Origin: Kurthia huakuii LAM0618
Lineage (GTDB): Bacteria; Bacillota; Bacilli; Bacillales_A; Planococcaceae
DNA length: 64,000 nucleotides
Assembly: GCF_000505545.1 (NCBI RefSeq)
Contig: NZ_AYTB01000018.1
Location: 1 to 64,000 of the forward strand
Direction of reading: 5' to 3'
The first letter of the stretch is position 1; the number at the start of each line of letters is the position of its first letter. Of the stretch, positions 34,405 through 42,724 are shown in pieces. The notes under the pieces were generated by a model that saw nothing but the letters and a program-made list of their open reading frames with translations, made no database searches and was not told the origin of the DNA. The position numbers and the translations under genes were made by a program.

Positions 34405-34950
34405 ATGAGCATTTATAATTATTTGGTGCAAAAACCTAATAATGAAATTTTATCGATGCAAACGTATCGTGACCAAGTGATGCTTATTGTGAATACAGCA
34501 AGTCAGTGCCAATTTACGTACCAATACGAAGATTTACAAAAACTTTATACACGTTATCAACATCAAGGTTTGACGGTATTGTCATTCCCTTGCAATCAAT
34601 TTGGCGAACAAAATCCCGAAGATGGGCAAACAAGTGCCGCACAATGCAAACTGCAATATGGTGTGTCTTACCCTGTATTTGAAAAAGTAGATGTTAATGG
34701 CGCTACAGCGCATCCATTATTTAATTATTTAAAACATGAAGTACCTTGCGCAGATATGGAGCGCGAGACAATGCAACAAAAAATGCTACATGCACACATT
34801 CAAGAGCATTATCCAGACTATTTATTAACCCCCAATATTCGTTGGAACTTTACGAAGTTTTTAGTGGACCGACAAGGGCGCGTTGTTCAGCGCTTTGAAC
34901 CTGATACTTCATTGCTTGATATCGAACAAGCAATTGAAGCATTACTTTAA
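34405..34950 (+). CDS. Glutathione peroxidase family thiol peroxidase
   Basis: A 181-aa thioredoxin-fold peroxidase. Seen: NTASQCQFTYQYEDLQKLY with the peroxidatic Cys35 (Cys in place of selenocysteine), FPCNQFGEQNP (Cys63 and the Gln of the catalytic tetrad) and WNFTKFLVDRQGRVVQRF (Trp and Asn of the tetrad). Known: bacterial members usually reduce peroxides with thioredoxin. Monocistronic, start ATG after AAAGAGG. Confidence 0.92.
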   Translation: MSIYNYLVQKPNNEILSMQTYRDQVMLIVNTASQCQFTYQYEDLQKLYTRYQHQGLTVLSFPCNQFGEQNPEDGQTSAAQCKLQYGVSYPVFEKVDVNGATAHPLFNYLKHEVPCADMERETMQQKMLHAHIQEHYPDYLLTPNIRWNFTKFLVDRQGRVVQRFEPDTSLLDIEQAIEALL

Positions 34951-34968
34951 ATTTGAGGAGGAAATTTT

Positions 34969-36654
34969 GTGAGTGTTGGCAAAAAATTAAATATGGCCTT
35001 TATATCGATTTTGATTGTTATGTTTATTTCAATTTCGATAGCAGTAGTTAATATTGTCGCAATTAATAGCAAGGTCGAAGAAGCATTTCATAGTCGCGTA
35101 GTACAAGTGCAGTTAATTGATGAAATCATGATTGATATGTATCAGCAAGGGCTATATGCGCGTGCGATTATTATTGATGATACACAAAGCAATCGCGATT
35201 TATTAGCTGCGAGTGCAAAAGGTGTCGATGATTCAATTGCTGAGTTAAAAAACTTTTTAGTAAGTGCAAAAATGAAAGAACAATGGGCAGAAATGGAGCA
35301 ATACAATCAATCATTTAACGAGCAAATAGAGCAATTTAGAGCAGCTGTAAACGATAATGATTTGAAAGAAGCAAAACGAATTATTGTTGAAGAAATTGCC
35401 GATTCAAATGGCCATTTAGTACAAATTGCCGATGAGATGCGCACATACCAAAATCAGAAAATGGAAGACATCGCTGACGAAACAACGTCGTTAATTGACT
35501 TAACAAAATGGATTTCAATTATTGCATTAATTGTTAGCGTAGCCATTACTTTATTCTTTATTGTCTATATTCGCCGTCATATCGTTAATCCATTAACTAC
35601 TATGACGAATATGGTCAATATTGTTGCTGAGGGTGATTTGACACAACATGATATTCCTGTACATTCAAAAGATGAAATTGGTCAGCTTGCAGTAAGCGTC
35701 AATACAATGAAAAACAATTTACATCACCTTGTGCAAAACTTACAAGTAAATGCTGAACAACTATCTGCTGCTGCAGAGGAATTATCAGCAAGCACCGAGG
35801 AAGTGAGCGCGGCAAGTCAAGAAGTAACCGCGCAAATTGAAATGACGGCCGACCAAGCAGTTGCTTCTGCTTCCGCTTCAAATGAAAGTGCCTATGCAAT
35901 GGATGAAACCGCACAAGGTGTCCAACGTATTGCAGAGTCTGCACAAACGTTAAATGAAGCAGCAAATGATACAAGTATGCAAGCAACACAAGGTGTGACA
36001 ACGGTTAATGAAGCGAGTACGCAAATGACTTCTATTAATAGCTCAACAGATTTAGTAAGTGAACTCGTAGCGAAACTAGCAACGCAAACGGCCGAAATCG
36101 CATCGATAACAAATATTATTACCGACATCACCGATCAAACGAATTTATTAGCGCTTAATGCCTCAATTGAAGCGGCGCGTGCGGGTGAGCATGGCAAAGG
36201 TTTTGCTGTCGTTGCAGCCGAAGTTGGGAAATTAGCGGAGCAATCGAAAAAATCAGCAAACTCGATTAAACAATTAACCGATGAAATTCAGCTAGATACT
36301 GCTAACGTCGAAAAAGCTGTTGCAGAGTCACTCGTATCGGTGCAGCAAGGTGTCACTATCATTCAACATGCACGTCAATCATTCGATACGATTTCCGCAT
36401 CGGTTTCTACAATGACTGCACAAATTGAGGACGTATCGGCAACATCTGAACAATTATCTGCTGGTGCAGAGCAAGTATCCGCTTCGATTCAAGATATTTC
36501 AAATGGTTCTTCACAAACATCTGAGAGCATTCGCATTATCGTCGATTCGATGGAAGAACAAAAAGCAACAATGGAACAAATTAGTGTCGTCGCAACCGAA
36601 TTAAGCATAAATGCACAACAATTGAACGAAGAAGTTCGCGCATTTAAAGTGTAA
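34969..36654 (+). CDS. Methyl-accepting chemotaxis protein
   Basis: A 561-aa chemoreceptor. Seen: a first membrane helix (about 8-30), a four-helix-bundle 4HB-type sensor domain (about 35-170), a second helix (about 180-203), HAMP (206-258), then a long methyl-accepting coiled coil with the conserved hairpin tip [33 protein letters not shown]. Known: signals to CheA/CheW. The ligand is not predictable. RBS GAGGAGG precedes the GTG start. Confidence 0.93.
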   Translation: MSVGKKLNMAFISILIVMFISISIAVVNIVAINSKVEEAFHSRVVQVQLIDEIMIDMYQQGLYARAIIIDDTQSNRDLLAASAKGVDDSIAELKNFLVSAKMKEQWAEMEQYNQSFNEQIEQFRAAVNDNDLKEAKRIIVEEIADSNGHLVQIADEMRTYQNQKMEDIADETTSLIDLTKWISIIALIVSVAITLFFIVYIRRHIVNPLTTMTNMVNIVAEGDLTQHDIPVHSKDEIGQLAVSVNTMKNNLHHLVQNLQVNAEQLSAAAEELSASTEEVSAASQEVTAQIEMTADQAVASASASNESAYAMDETAQGVQRIAESAQTLNEAANDTSMQATQGVTTVNEASTQMTSINSSTDLVSELVAKLATQTAEIASITNIITDITDQTNLLALNASIEAARAGEHGKGFAVVAAEVGKLAEQSKKSANSIKQLTDEIQLDTANVEKAVAESLVSVQQGVTIIQHARQSFDTISASVSTMTAQIEDVSATSEQLSAGAEQVSASIQDISNGSSQTSESIRIIVDSMEEQKATMEQISVVATELSINAQQLNEEVRAFKV

Positions 36655-36663
36655 TATCAACTT

Positions 36664-36700
36664 AAAAGAGGAATCATATTCGCTATGATTCTTCTTTTTT
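36664..36700 (+). terminator. Terminator after the chemoreceptor gene
   Basis: AAAGAGGAATCATA-TTCGC-TATGATTCTTCTTTTTTTTT: long stem with a T9 tail. Confidence 0.9.
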
Positions 36701-36996
36701 TTTACAAAAATCGCGTTATTTCTTCTGTTTTCGGGAATATTATTTGTAATGGAGGGATCCCTAGATGGATGCCAAACGTTTAATGAAAATTGAGTAGCAG
36801 CCAGGCTCAAAATAGATATCGAAAGAGAGGTGAAAACTGCTACTACAACAGCCGATTTATCGGGTACAAACCTTGAGCGAATAGTTATCCTATGACTCGC
36901 TTAGTACTTTAGAATGGAGCGGCCGGCGCGAGCACGTTCCTGTTTGAGCACTTCAATCTAACGCTAGAGGTATATGTTTTAGTAGCAGGTCTTTCC
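36701..36996. other. Structured, relatively GC-rich intergenic block
   Basis: About 300 bp with no protein frame. It contains GTAGCAG (36794), CTGCTAC (36837) and GTAGCAG (36982), so the middle copy can pair with either outer one, plus CTCGC/GCGAG and two GAGCAC repeats in a GC-rich patch (36915-36945). It may be a structured leader of the following acetyltransferase gene or the relic of an inserted element. Confidence 0.4.
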
Positions 36997-37518
36997 ATGA
37001 TTGCGTTAGAAAATAATCGTTTAAAACTCGTACAACCTGACTTACAATATGTAGACGCGATGTATCGAATTCACGCGGATCCAACGACCAATCTCTACCA
37101 TTCAGGAGAGCTGCACGAATCGAAAGATGAAACGCGTGCCATGCTACAGCAATGGATACAAGATTGGGAGCGTGACAAGATCGGCTTCTTTATCATTATT
37201 GAAAAGGCGTCCAATGAAGTTATTGGCATGTGCGGTGTACGCTACCGAGACTGGCAAAACGGCCGTATTTTTAATCTTGCCTACCGACTAGATACTGCCT
37301 ACACACGCAAAGGCTACACAAAAGAAGCCAATCAGCTTGTCTTGCAGTTTATTCACGATACAATCGACACCAACCCAAAAATTGTCGCCCGTACAAAATA
37401 CAATAATATCCCTTCAATCAAGACAGCAGAAGCACTCGGACTAGCACTTAATCCTCGCTTCGATAATTTTGAGGAACCTGGAGATGTGTATTTGTTTAAT
37501 AAAGGGTGTTTTGCATAA
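36997..37518 (+). CDS. GNAT acetyltransferase
   Basis: A 173-aa RimJ/RimL-type acetyltransferase. Seen: LENNRLKLVQPDLQYVDAMYRIH at the start, IIEKASNEVIGMCGVRYRDWQNGRIFNLAYRLDTAYTRKGYTKEANQLVLQFIHD (acetyl-CoA site variant R-K-G-Y-T) and KYNNIPSIKTAEALGL. Substrate unknown. The upstream non-coding block may regulate it. Confidence 0.8.
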   Translation: MIALENNRLKLVQPDLQYVDAMYRIHADPTTNLYHSGELHESKDETRAMLQQWIQDWERDKIGFFIIIEKASNEVIGMCGVRYRDWQNGRIFNLAYRLDTAYTRKGYTKEANQLVLQFIHDTIDTNPKIVARTKYNNIPSIKTAEALGLALNPRFDNFEEPGDVYLFNKGCFA

Positions 37519-37526
37519 TTAAACAC

Positions 37527-37561
37527 TAAAAAGCCGGATTTCATCGTGAATCCGGCTTTTT
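37527..37561. terminator. Bidirectional terminator
   Basis: AAAAAGCCGGATT-TCATCGTG-AATCCGGCTTTTT perfect stem between convergent genes. Confidence 0.92.
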
Positions 37562-37562
37562 A

Positions 37563-37844
37563 TTAGCTTTCAGAAATGCCCATTCCTAATAAAGTTAAAT
37601 AAAGGAAGCTTGTCGTTACAACAAACGCTAAAACATTCATCAACATACTCACGATTTTCACAAAGCGATTGTTTGTTTTCCACGCTAAAATAAATGCATA
37701 AATAAAGCCAATATCCATTACAATACCAAGCACAATAAATAGCATGATATCTGAACCCTGACCAGCTATAGCGAAGAGGCTTAAAGCAATAATAATTAAG
37801 ACAATAGGAATAAGTAAGGGTGTAAAATCTTTTTGTGATGTCAC
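37563..37844 (-). CDS. Small membrane protein of unknown function
   Basis: About 93 aa with three predicted helices (LLIPIVLIIIALSLFAIAG, IMLFIVLGIVMDIGFIYAFILAW, IVSMLMNVLAFVVTTSFLYLTLL). No recognised family. The start is most likely GTG 37844 because GGAGGTGG is five bases ahead; a longer reading from ATG 37868 is possible. Confidence 0.6.
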   Translation of the reverse strand: MTSQKDFTPLLIPIVLIIIALSLFAIAGQGSDIMLFIVLGIVMDIGFIYAFILAWKTNNRFVKIVSMLMNVLAFVVTTSFLYLTLLGMGISES

Positions 37845-37947
37845 TAAACCACCTCCATATTTTACCATAACATAAAAACCGCACCTTTTCTAACGAATTG
37901 AAACTTTTTAAGCTACTCATCCGTAGTTCTAGTAGGGAGGTCATCGT

Positions 37948-38163
37948 ATGAAAATTATTTGGTGGATTTTAAATGTATGTTGGATTGCCCTGTTTTCCGC
38001 ATTAGCAACTGTTATTTATACCCGTCATGCCGATGCTCGCGGTGTTATACAAACACCTGAACTACGCCTAACTTCGCTCATGATCGTTGGCATTCTTGCA
38101 GTCATTATTTTCATCGGTCAACTTATTTTTCTGCATATTATTAATAAGTCCGCACATACATAG
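37948..38163 (+). CDS. DUF3923-like small membrane protein
   Basis: A 71-aa protein with two membrane helices: MKIIWWILNVCWIALFSALATVIYTRHADARGVIQTPELRLTS, then a second helix. The W-W-x-L-N start and the RGVIQTPELRL loop match DUF3923. Function unknown. GGGAGG lies eight bases upstream. Confidence 0.7.
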   Translation: MKIIWWILNVCWIALFSALATVIYTRHADARGVIQTPELRLTSLMIVGILAVIIFIGQLIFLHIINKSAHT

Positions 38164-38203
38164 TTAAAAAGAGGCTTTTACAAAACAGCTCCTGTTTCTT
38201 TTT

Positions 38204-38272
38204 TAGCGTTCGCCACAAAAAACCGGAACCGCGCCACAGCGCGATTCTGGTTTTTTTATGCTCATCTGAGAG
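38204..38272. repeat. Palindromic repeat, copy 3 of 3
   Basis: Shares about 75 bp with copy 2 (TTTTTTAGCGTTCGC, the CCGGAACCGCGC palindrome, TATGCTCATCTGAGAGG), with one change in the right arm (TTCTGG). It lies between two convergent genes with no TnpB sequence beside it. Confidence 0.85.
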
Positions 38273-38306
38273 GAGGGTTTTACACGTATGTCCCATCCTC
38301 TTTTTT

Positions 38307-39725
38307 TTAATGCAACGGCACGTGACAGTCGCCGGTAATTTCTAGTTGCGCTTGCCCTACTCGCTCAGCAAGTGCTGCCGGTAATGTTACTATGATTGGT
38401 TGCGTAGCCTGTAGTGGCTTTTTATTCGCCGTCAAAGAAATTTGCAGTGAATCCAAACATAAAATATCGACGGCTACTTGCTTATAGCCATCTCTCAGCA
38501 GCAATTCTAAGCCATCATCACTATGAAAACGTAGCGGTTGTGCCTTCCCTTTATAACTTCCAAACCAGCTACCACCAAAACCCGCTAGTGGGACATCTAG
38601 GGCCTCTAGTTGTGCTGTTTCTTCTCGCGCCTGTTCAAAATGCAGCGGCTCCCCGTCACGAAACGACACTTCTAGCGCGCCGAGTGTCCGTTTAATGCTC
38701 ACGACTTCTCGCGTCTCGACACAACTAATAGCGCCCGCTTCGAGCTTATATAACTGACGCGCGCAATCGACATGACAAAAATAGAGCGCATCGTCAAAAG
38801 CGGTACAAAACTGCACGCGAGCGTCAAGCAACACCGTTGTTTGACGCGTATTAACATTCATCTGCATAAGCTGTGCCGACGTTGGATGCGGAAAATAAAG
38901 CGCATCACCTATATACGTCACATCATAAAAATTCGACATGCCTTTATACATTTCGCTCAAGCACTGCGGATAATGCGCGGGATTCCAATGATGATCGCGC
39001 TTCATAAAGTCATCCGAGCGTAAAAAATAACGATAGCGAATCTCGTGATTTTTCATCTTCGAACCTAAATCATTCCACGTCGCGTCGATATGGTACCACT
39101 CGCCGCCAAGCTGCACCATATTCCACGCATGCCCCAAATCACTCTCACCATCTGCCTTACCGATGACGTAATAGCACGGAATGCCAAGCTCCTCCATCAT
39201 CTTTTCAAATAATAACGCATAGGCCATACAAACGCCTTGCTTCTCATGCATAAACGTAAACACCGTAAACGGCGAGCCCGTCGTATTCATCTCATAGTGA
39301 TGATTGCGCACAATATAGTCATGGACAGCCACCACTTTTTGAATAGTGCTCATGTCGTCTGTAATCAACCGCGCTAAAATACGCTGAATCTCATCCGTCA
39401 CCCATTTGTGCTGCTCACGCGACATGCGGTACTTCATCGAAAAGTCGATTTTAATACGATTTTTGGACACGCTAATATATTTGCTGTCTTGACGCGCGCA
39501 ATGCTGTGTATGAAACGGCTTTTGCAAATGCGAAATCGTAAATGCCTCCTGCAACAGTTCACCAAGCGGCTTTGGTAGTCGCCCATTAATGTAGAGTGAA
39601 AATTTCCGGTCCCCGCGCTGAATATGCGTCACAAGCGCCGGTAGTAGTTGCCGTGCTGTAATCGTTGATTGTTTCAAACCGCCATTCGCCTGAAACGCCT
39701 GTAATGATTCAAAATAAATTGCCAT
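38307..39725 (-). CDS. Transglutaminase-like domain protein
   Basis: A 472-aa cytoplasmic protein. Seen: a central transglutaminase-like core (about 120-260) with the KVVAVHDYIVRNHHYE lead-in, EKQGVCMAYALLFEKMMEELGIPCYYVIGKADGESDLGHAWNMVQLGGEWYHIDATWND giving Cys (GVCMAYA), His (GHAW) and Asp (DATW) in the expected order. After it a beta-propeller-like DUF5050-type region (about 280-400) with repeated LYF/LYK strands. Known: such cores act as cysteine proteases or cross-linkers; here it has no signal peptide. Substrate unknown. Confidence 0.82.
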   Translation of the reverse strand: MAIYFESLQAFQANGGLKQSTITARQLLPALVTHIQRGDRKFSLYINGRLPKPLGELLQEAFTISHLQKPFHTQHCARQDSKYISVSKNRIKIDFSMKYRMSREQHKWVTDEIQRILARLITDDMSTIQKVVAVHDYIVRNHHYEMNTTGSPFTVFTFMHEKQGVCMAYALLFEKMMEELGIPCYYVIGKADGESDLGHAWNMVQLGGEWYHIDATWNDLGSKMKNHEIRYRYFLRSDDFMKRDHHWNPAHYPQCLSEMYKGMSNFYDVTYIGDALYFPHPTSAQLMQMNVNTRQTTVLLDARVQFCTAFDDALYFCHVDCARQLYKLEAGAISCVETREVVSIKRTLGALEVSFRDGEPLHFEQAREETAQLEALDVPLAGFGGSWFGSYKGKAQPLRFHSDDGLELLLRDGYKQVAVDILCLDSLQISLTANKKPLQATQPIIVTLPAALAERVGQAQLEITGDCHVPLH

Positions 39726-39764
39726 GTCATTCCCTACAATCTGTTCATAATGCCTTTATTATAA

Positions 39765-39795
39765 CAAAAAAGAAGCCCAGCGGAACCGGGCCTCT
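39765..39795 (-). terminator. Terminator after the DUF3298 gene
   Basis: AGGCCCGGTTCCGCTGGGCTT stem followed by CTTTTTT on the minus strand. Confidence 0.75.
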
Positions 39796-39800
39796 ACCTG

Positions 39801-40463
39801 TTATTTCATCATATATTTTGCTGGGATCGATACGGTCATCATACCAGCTGCATACGGTGCTACTTCATACGGATCAAACGTTACTTTAATGCCGCCAGAA
39901 GCTACCCAATAATACGGGTGACCAGCAATTGTTGTGTGGTTATCGGCAAATGGATATTTTCCAGGATGCGCTAACATTTTTTCTTTCGCATACTGTTTCG
40001 CTTGTAAATAGGCCGCTTCTGATTTAAACGCGCCTTTTAGCGATAGTTGTTTGCCTTTATACACATTGTAGCTTTCATAATACGAATTACCGTGCGCCCC
40101 ACCATTATAAATATACGTTTGGGTTAAAATACTAATTTTCGTTGAAGTTTTATATTTTACAATCGGTGTCAATCCAATCACATAGTCAATACCATCTGGA
40201 ATGCTACCATTTTCCCGGTCCTCTTTCAGCTGCTTATCTAAGTCCTTTTGCGTTGCATACGCTTCTTTTGCTTGTTGATACATCTTCGCATTCACTGCTT
40301 TATACTTGTCCCCATGAATAACCGCATATTGAATTTGCTCTGTCTTATACGACTTAACCGAAATCTTTGGCGCTGCTGCCTGTGCACCTAAACTTTGAAG
40401 CGGTAACATCACGAAAAACAACAGCATAATGACGACCGTCCATAACTTTTTCAACGAAATCAC
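39801..40463 (-). CDS. Exported DUF4163/DUF3298 (PdaC N-domain/RsiV-like) protein
   Basis: A 220-aa secreted protein: signal peptide (MISLKKLWTVVIMLLFFVMLPLQSLGAQA), then a DUF4163-type strand pair and a DUF3298 domain (YIYNGGAHGNSYYESYNVYKGKQLSLKGAFKSEAAYLQ ... FDPYEVAPYAAGMMTVSIP, which is the classic FxxYEIAPYAxG end). The same domains precede the deacetylase domain at 316-1617, but no catalytic domain is present here. Known: in RsiV this fold binds lysozyme; here it may bind glycan. Role not established. Confidence 0.83.
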   Translation of the reverse strand: MISLKKLWTVVIMLLFFVMLPLQSLGAQAAAPKISVKSYKTEQIQYAVIHGDKYKAVNAKMYQQAKEAYATQKDLDKQLKEDRENGSIPDGIDYVIGLTPIVKYKTSTKISILTQTYIYNGGAHGNSYYESYNVYKGKQLSLKGAFKSEAAYLQAKQYAKEKMLAHPGKYPFADNHTTIAGHPYYWVASGGIKVTFDPYEVAPYAAGMMTVSIPAKYMMK

Positions 40464-40613
40464 TCCCTTTAAGAGATGAGGTTTTTCTCTTTATTATAAT
40501 ACAAAATGGAAAGGAATGGGTAGTTTAAAGACTTATTTTTTGAAAATTAAATTATTTACCTAGTTGACTTCCGTAACTACGCCATTGTTGCCACCGTTCT
40601 TAAAATGTCGACT

Positions 40614-41456
40614 TTAAAACCCAAGCAAGCGCTTATCCGGTGTCTCTTTAAAGATAATATGTTCCACTTTCCGCATCGCGCGCGACATCATTTTTTTGTC
40701 ATACATCGGTGGTATGAAGCGATCTCGTTCGCGGTACCCGGTCAACAGGCGCTGGCCACTCAAATTCGTCGTAATAATCGTCGGCTTATGCTGACGGCTA
40801 TTTAATATGCTCCGCAGCACATTACTCGTATACTCACTCGCCCGTTTATCGCTGTAAATATCCCCCGTCTCGGCCCCTAAATCATCGAGCACGAGCACAT
40901 CCGCCTTACTCGCAAGCGTCACGAAATAATTTTGCGTATACATGCTCTCTCGATTGCCAATACTGTCACGCATTAACTCCATCGTCCGTCCAAAATCTAA
41001 AAAAAGCGTTTGACGATTTTGCGGCGCAGCTTCGTTGACATACTGTAAGATGCTCATCGCTAAATGACTTTTACCGCACCCGGTCTCTGGAGATTGGATC
41101 CACACACTAAACACGTCCCCAGCTACAAAACGCTCAGCAGCTCGTATAGCCAGCGCTTTATTGAGTTGCTCCTCTTCCGTCTCAGCTAAAAAGTTTTCAA
41201 AGCGCGCATGCCGAATCGTCTCATCTTGAATAATCGAATGCCTTGCTAGTGTGCGGTAGCGCGCCAATCGCTCAATATCCAAACAGCGCTGCTGCTCCGC
41301 TTCTTCGATTTGCTGCTGCAATGCCTCCGTTCCGCAAAATGGGCATTGAGATACTTGATAAGTCGGGGGTAAATAAACAAAATCACTGTCATGCCGCATG
41401 CAGTAGTTGGACTTGTCCCACTGCAACGCACTTAAGACATCTCGTATGTTTTTCAT
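40614..41456 (-). CDS. DnaC-like helicase loader ATPase (phage type)
   Basis: A 280-aa AAA+ ATPase. Seen: an N-terminal zinc-binding region (YCMRH and CPFC), then Walker A SPETGCGKSH (about 122-131), Walker B VLVLDDLGAE and the sensor KPTIITTNLSGQRLL. Known: resembles DnaC/DnaI-type loaders carried by prophages and conjugative elements, which bring the replicative helicase to the origin. It lies nine codons after the next gene in the same direction, so they form an operon. Start ATG 41456 is used because GGAG is then better spaced. Confidence 0.82.
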   Translation of the reverse strand: MKNIRDVLSALQWDKSNYCMRHDSDFVYLPPTYQVSQCPFCGTEALQQQIEEAEQQRCLDIERLARYRTLARHSIIQDETIRHARFENFLAETEEEQLNKALAIRAAERFVAGDVFSVWIQSPETGCGKSHLAMSILQYVNEAAPQNRQTLFLDFGRTMELMRDSIGNRESMYTQNYFVTLASKADVLVLDDLGAETGDIYSDKRASEYTSNVLRSILNSRQHKPTIITTNLSGQRLLTGYRERDRFIPPMYDKKMMSRAMRKVEHIIFKETPDKRLLGF

Positions 41457-41474
41457 ACTCAGCACTCCTCTGTT

Positions 41475-42113
41475 TTAAAATGGAATTTGTGTGCCACCAA
41501 ATGACGTTGACGACCAGGCATTTTTCAGTAAATAATCGGCGTAAAAAAGTAGCGGCTTCTTTTTGGCGTGGGCTTCCCTTAACGCTTCCATGATCGCTGA
41601 CACATCTTGATACGTTGTGAGCAATGCCGTTAATTGAGCAGGTGCCTGTTCACCGGTGAGCTCTTCATAAAATTCTGTGAGCTGCTGTATTTTTAACTTG
41701 TTATTATTAAGACTGTTATTATTAAACCTGTTACTTATAGTGGCCACATGTTGTTCCGCTACAGATTGTTCGGTTACGCCCTGTACCGCTACCATTTCGT
41801 GTGGCAACGATTTGTTACTATAACAAACCGACTGCTTCAGCACGTAGATATTATTTGAAAAACCATTGTCTGTACGCTGCCGTTTAATGTCCAAATAACC
41901 TCGTTCGACTAACTGTTTCCTGTGCGCCAATAAGCGTTTTTTTGAAATAGTTAAATCATGACATATCAGCTCAACACTAGGATATGCCTCAAAACGATTG
42001 CCCGCAAACGCTGCTAAATACGCATAAATCGCCTTCGCTTCAATTGACAACTTTTCATCACGCATAACGATTTTAGGAATGATGCCATAACCTTCTGCTA
42101 GGATTGAATTCAT
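41475..42113 (-). CDS. Phage-type replication protein with HTH and DnaD-like tail
   Basis: A 212-aa protein. Seen: an N-terminal winged helix (EGYGIIPKIVMRDEKLSIEAKAIYAYLAAFAG, then YPSVELICHDLTISKKRLLAHRKQLVERGYL), as in helix-turn-helix replication initiators, a Gln/Asn-rich linker, and a C-terminal segment (TEFYEELTGEQAPAQL ... FYADYLLKNAW) resembling a short DnaD domain. Known: such proteins open phage origins and recruit the helicase loader. It is transcribed divergently from the XRE repressor with three repeated operator sites between them. Confidence 0.75.
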   Translation of the reverse strand: MNSILAEGYGIIPKIVMRDEKLSIEAKAIYAYLAAFAGNRFEAYPSVELICHDLTISKKRLLAHRKQLVERGYLDIKRQRTDNGFSNNIYVLKQSVCYSNKSLPHEMVAVQGVTEQSVAEQHVATISNRFNNNSLNNNKLKIQQLTEFYEELTGEQAPAQLTALLTTYQDVSAIMEALREAHAKKKPLLFYADYLLKNAWSSTSFGGTQIPF

Positions 42114-42169
42114 ATAATGGAGCCTCCTTTAATTTTTTGCTATGGATACGATTTGTACCCTAACAAAAT

Positions 42170-42184
42170 GTGCACTTATTACAC
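42170..42184 (-). promoter_or_regulatory. XRE operator copy 1 (GTGTAWTN4GCAC)
   Basis: On the minus strand GTGTAATAAGTGCAC. One of three 15-bp sites sharing GTGTA-W-T-N4-GCAC in the divergent promoter region of the replication operon and the XRE gene. Confidence 0.75.
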
Positions 42185-42199
42185 TTAAAATCATTTAAA

Positions 42200-42214
42200 G
42201 TGCTGTTATTACAC
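42200..42214 (-). promoter_or_regulatory. XRE operator copy 2
   Basis: On the minus strand GTGTAATAACAGCAC, exactly 30 bp from copy 1 in the same orientation, so on the same face of the helix. Confidence 0.75.
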
Positions 42215-42252
42215 AAATTATAAGGTTATTATCGTATCACGTCAATTTATTT

Positions 42253-42267
42253 GTGTATTTTTTGCAC
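42253..42267 (+). promoter_or_regulatory. XRE operator copy 3
   Basis: GTGTATTTTTTGCAC, in the opposite orientation and nearest the XRE gene, extended by TT and AA into a TTGTG/CACAA palindrome. Confidence 0.7.
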
Positions 42268-42325
42268 AAATAATACTTCAAGACTCTCTTTCGCCTATAA
42301 TTAAGAGAAAAGAGGAGGTTGTCGC

Positions 42326-42697
42326 ATGAAGTATGGAGCCATTTTCAAATCACTACGCACAGAAAAAAAATTATCGCAGCAAGAACTAGCAGATTATATG
42401 CAAATCAATCGCTCTACCTATGCGCGGTACGAAACCTCTCAGACCCAACCAGACTTTGACACATTATTCAAACTTGCAACATTTTATGACGTCTCGATTG
42501 ATTATTTATTAGGGTATTCTGACGAAAAAAATACATACGCAAACATAACACCAACTCAAAAAACGATCCTCGATTTCTTCGAAAATAGCCCCTCCCTTTC
42601 ATTTGATGAAGGGGAAGCGGAGACCTTGCAAAAAGTGCTGCAGGACGTGGAAACATATTATGAGTTTTTAAAATTTAAGGCACAAAAAAACCCCTAG
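42326..42697 (+). CDS. XRE/Cro-CI family repressor
   Basis: A 123-aa phage-type regulator. Seen: an N-terminal HTH (KYGAIFKSLRTEKKLSQQELADYMQINRSTYARYETSQTQPDFDTLFKLATFYDVSIDYLLGYSD) and a short C-terminal helical region for dimerisation. It has no LexA-like protease domain. It faces the replication operon and probably controls it through the three GTGTAWTN4GCAC sites. Together with those genes it looks like the remains of a prophage or integrative element. Confidence 0.88.
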   Translation: MKYGAIFKSLRTEKKLSQQELADYMQINRSTYARYETSQTQPDFDTLFKLATFYDVSIDYLLGYSDEKNTYANITPTQKTILDFFENSPSLSFDEGEAETLQKVLQDVETYYEFLKFKAQKNP

Positions 42698-42721
42698 TGA
42701 TTGGAAGTCACTAGGGTTTTT
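42684..42721. terminator. Bidirectional terminator
   Basis: AAAAAACCCCTAGTGA-TTGGAAG-TCACTAGGGTTTTT, perfect stem between the XRE gene and the reverse transcriptase gene. Confidence 0.9.
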
Positions 42722-42724
42722 AGA

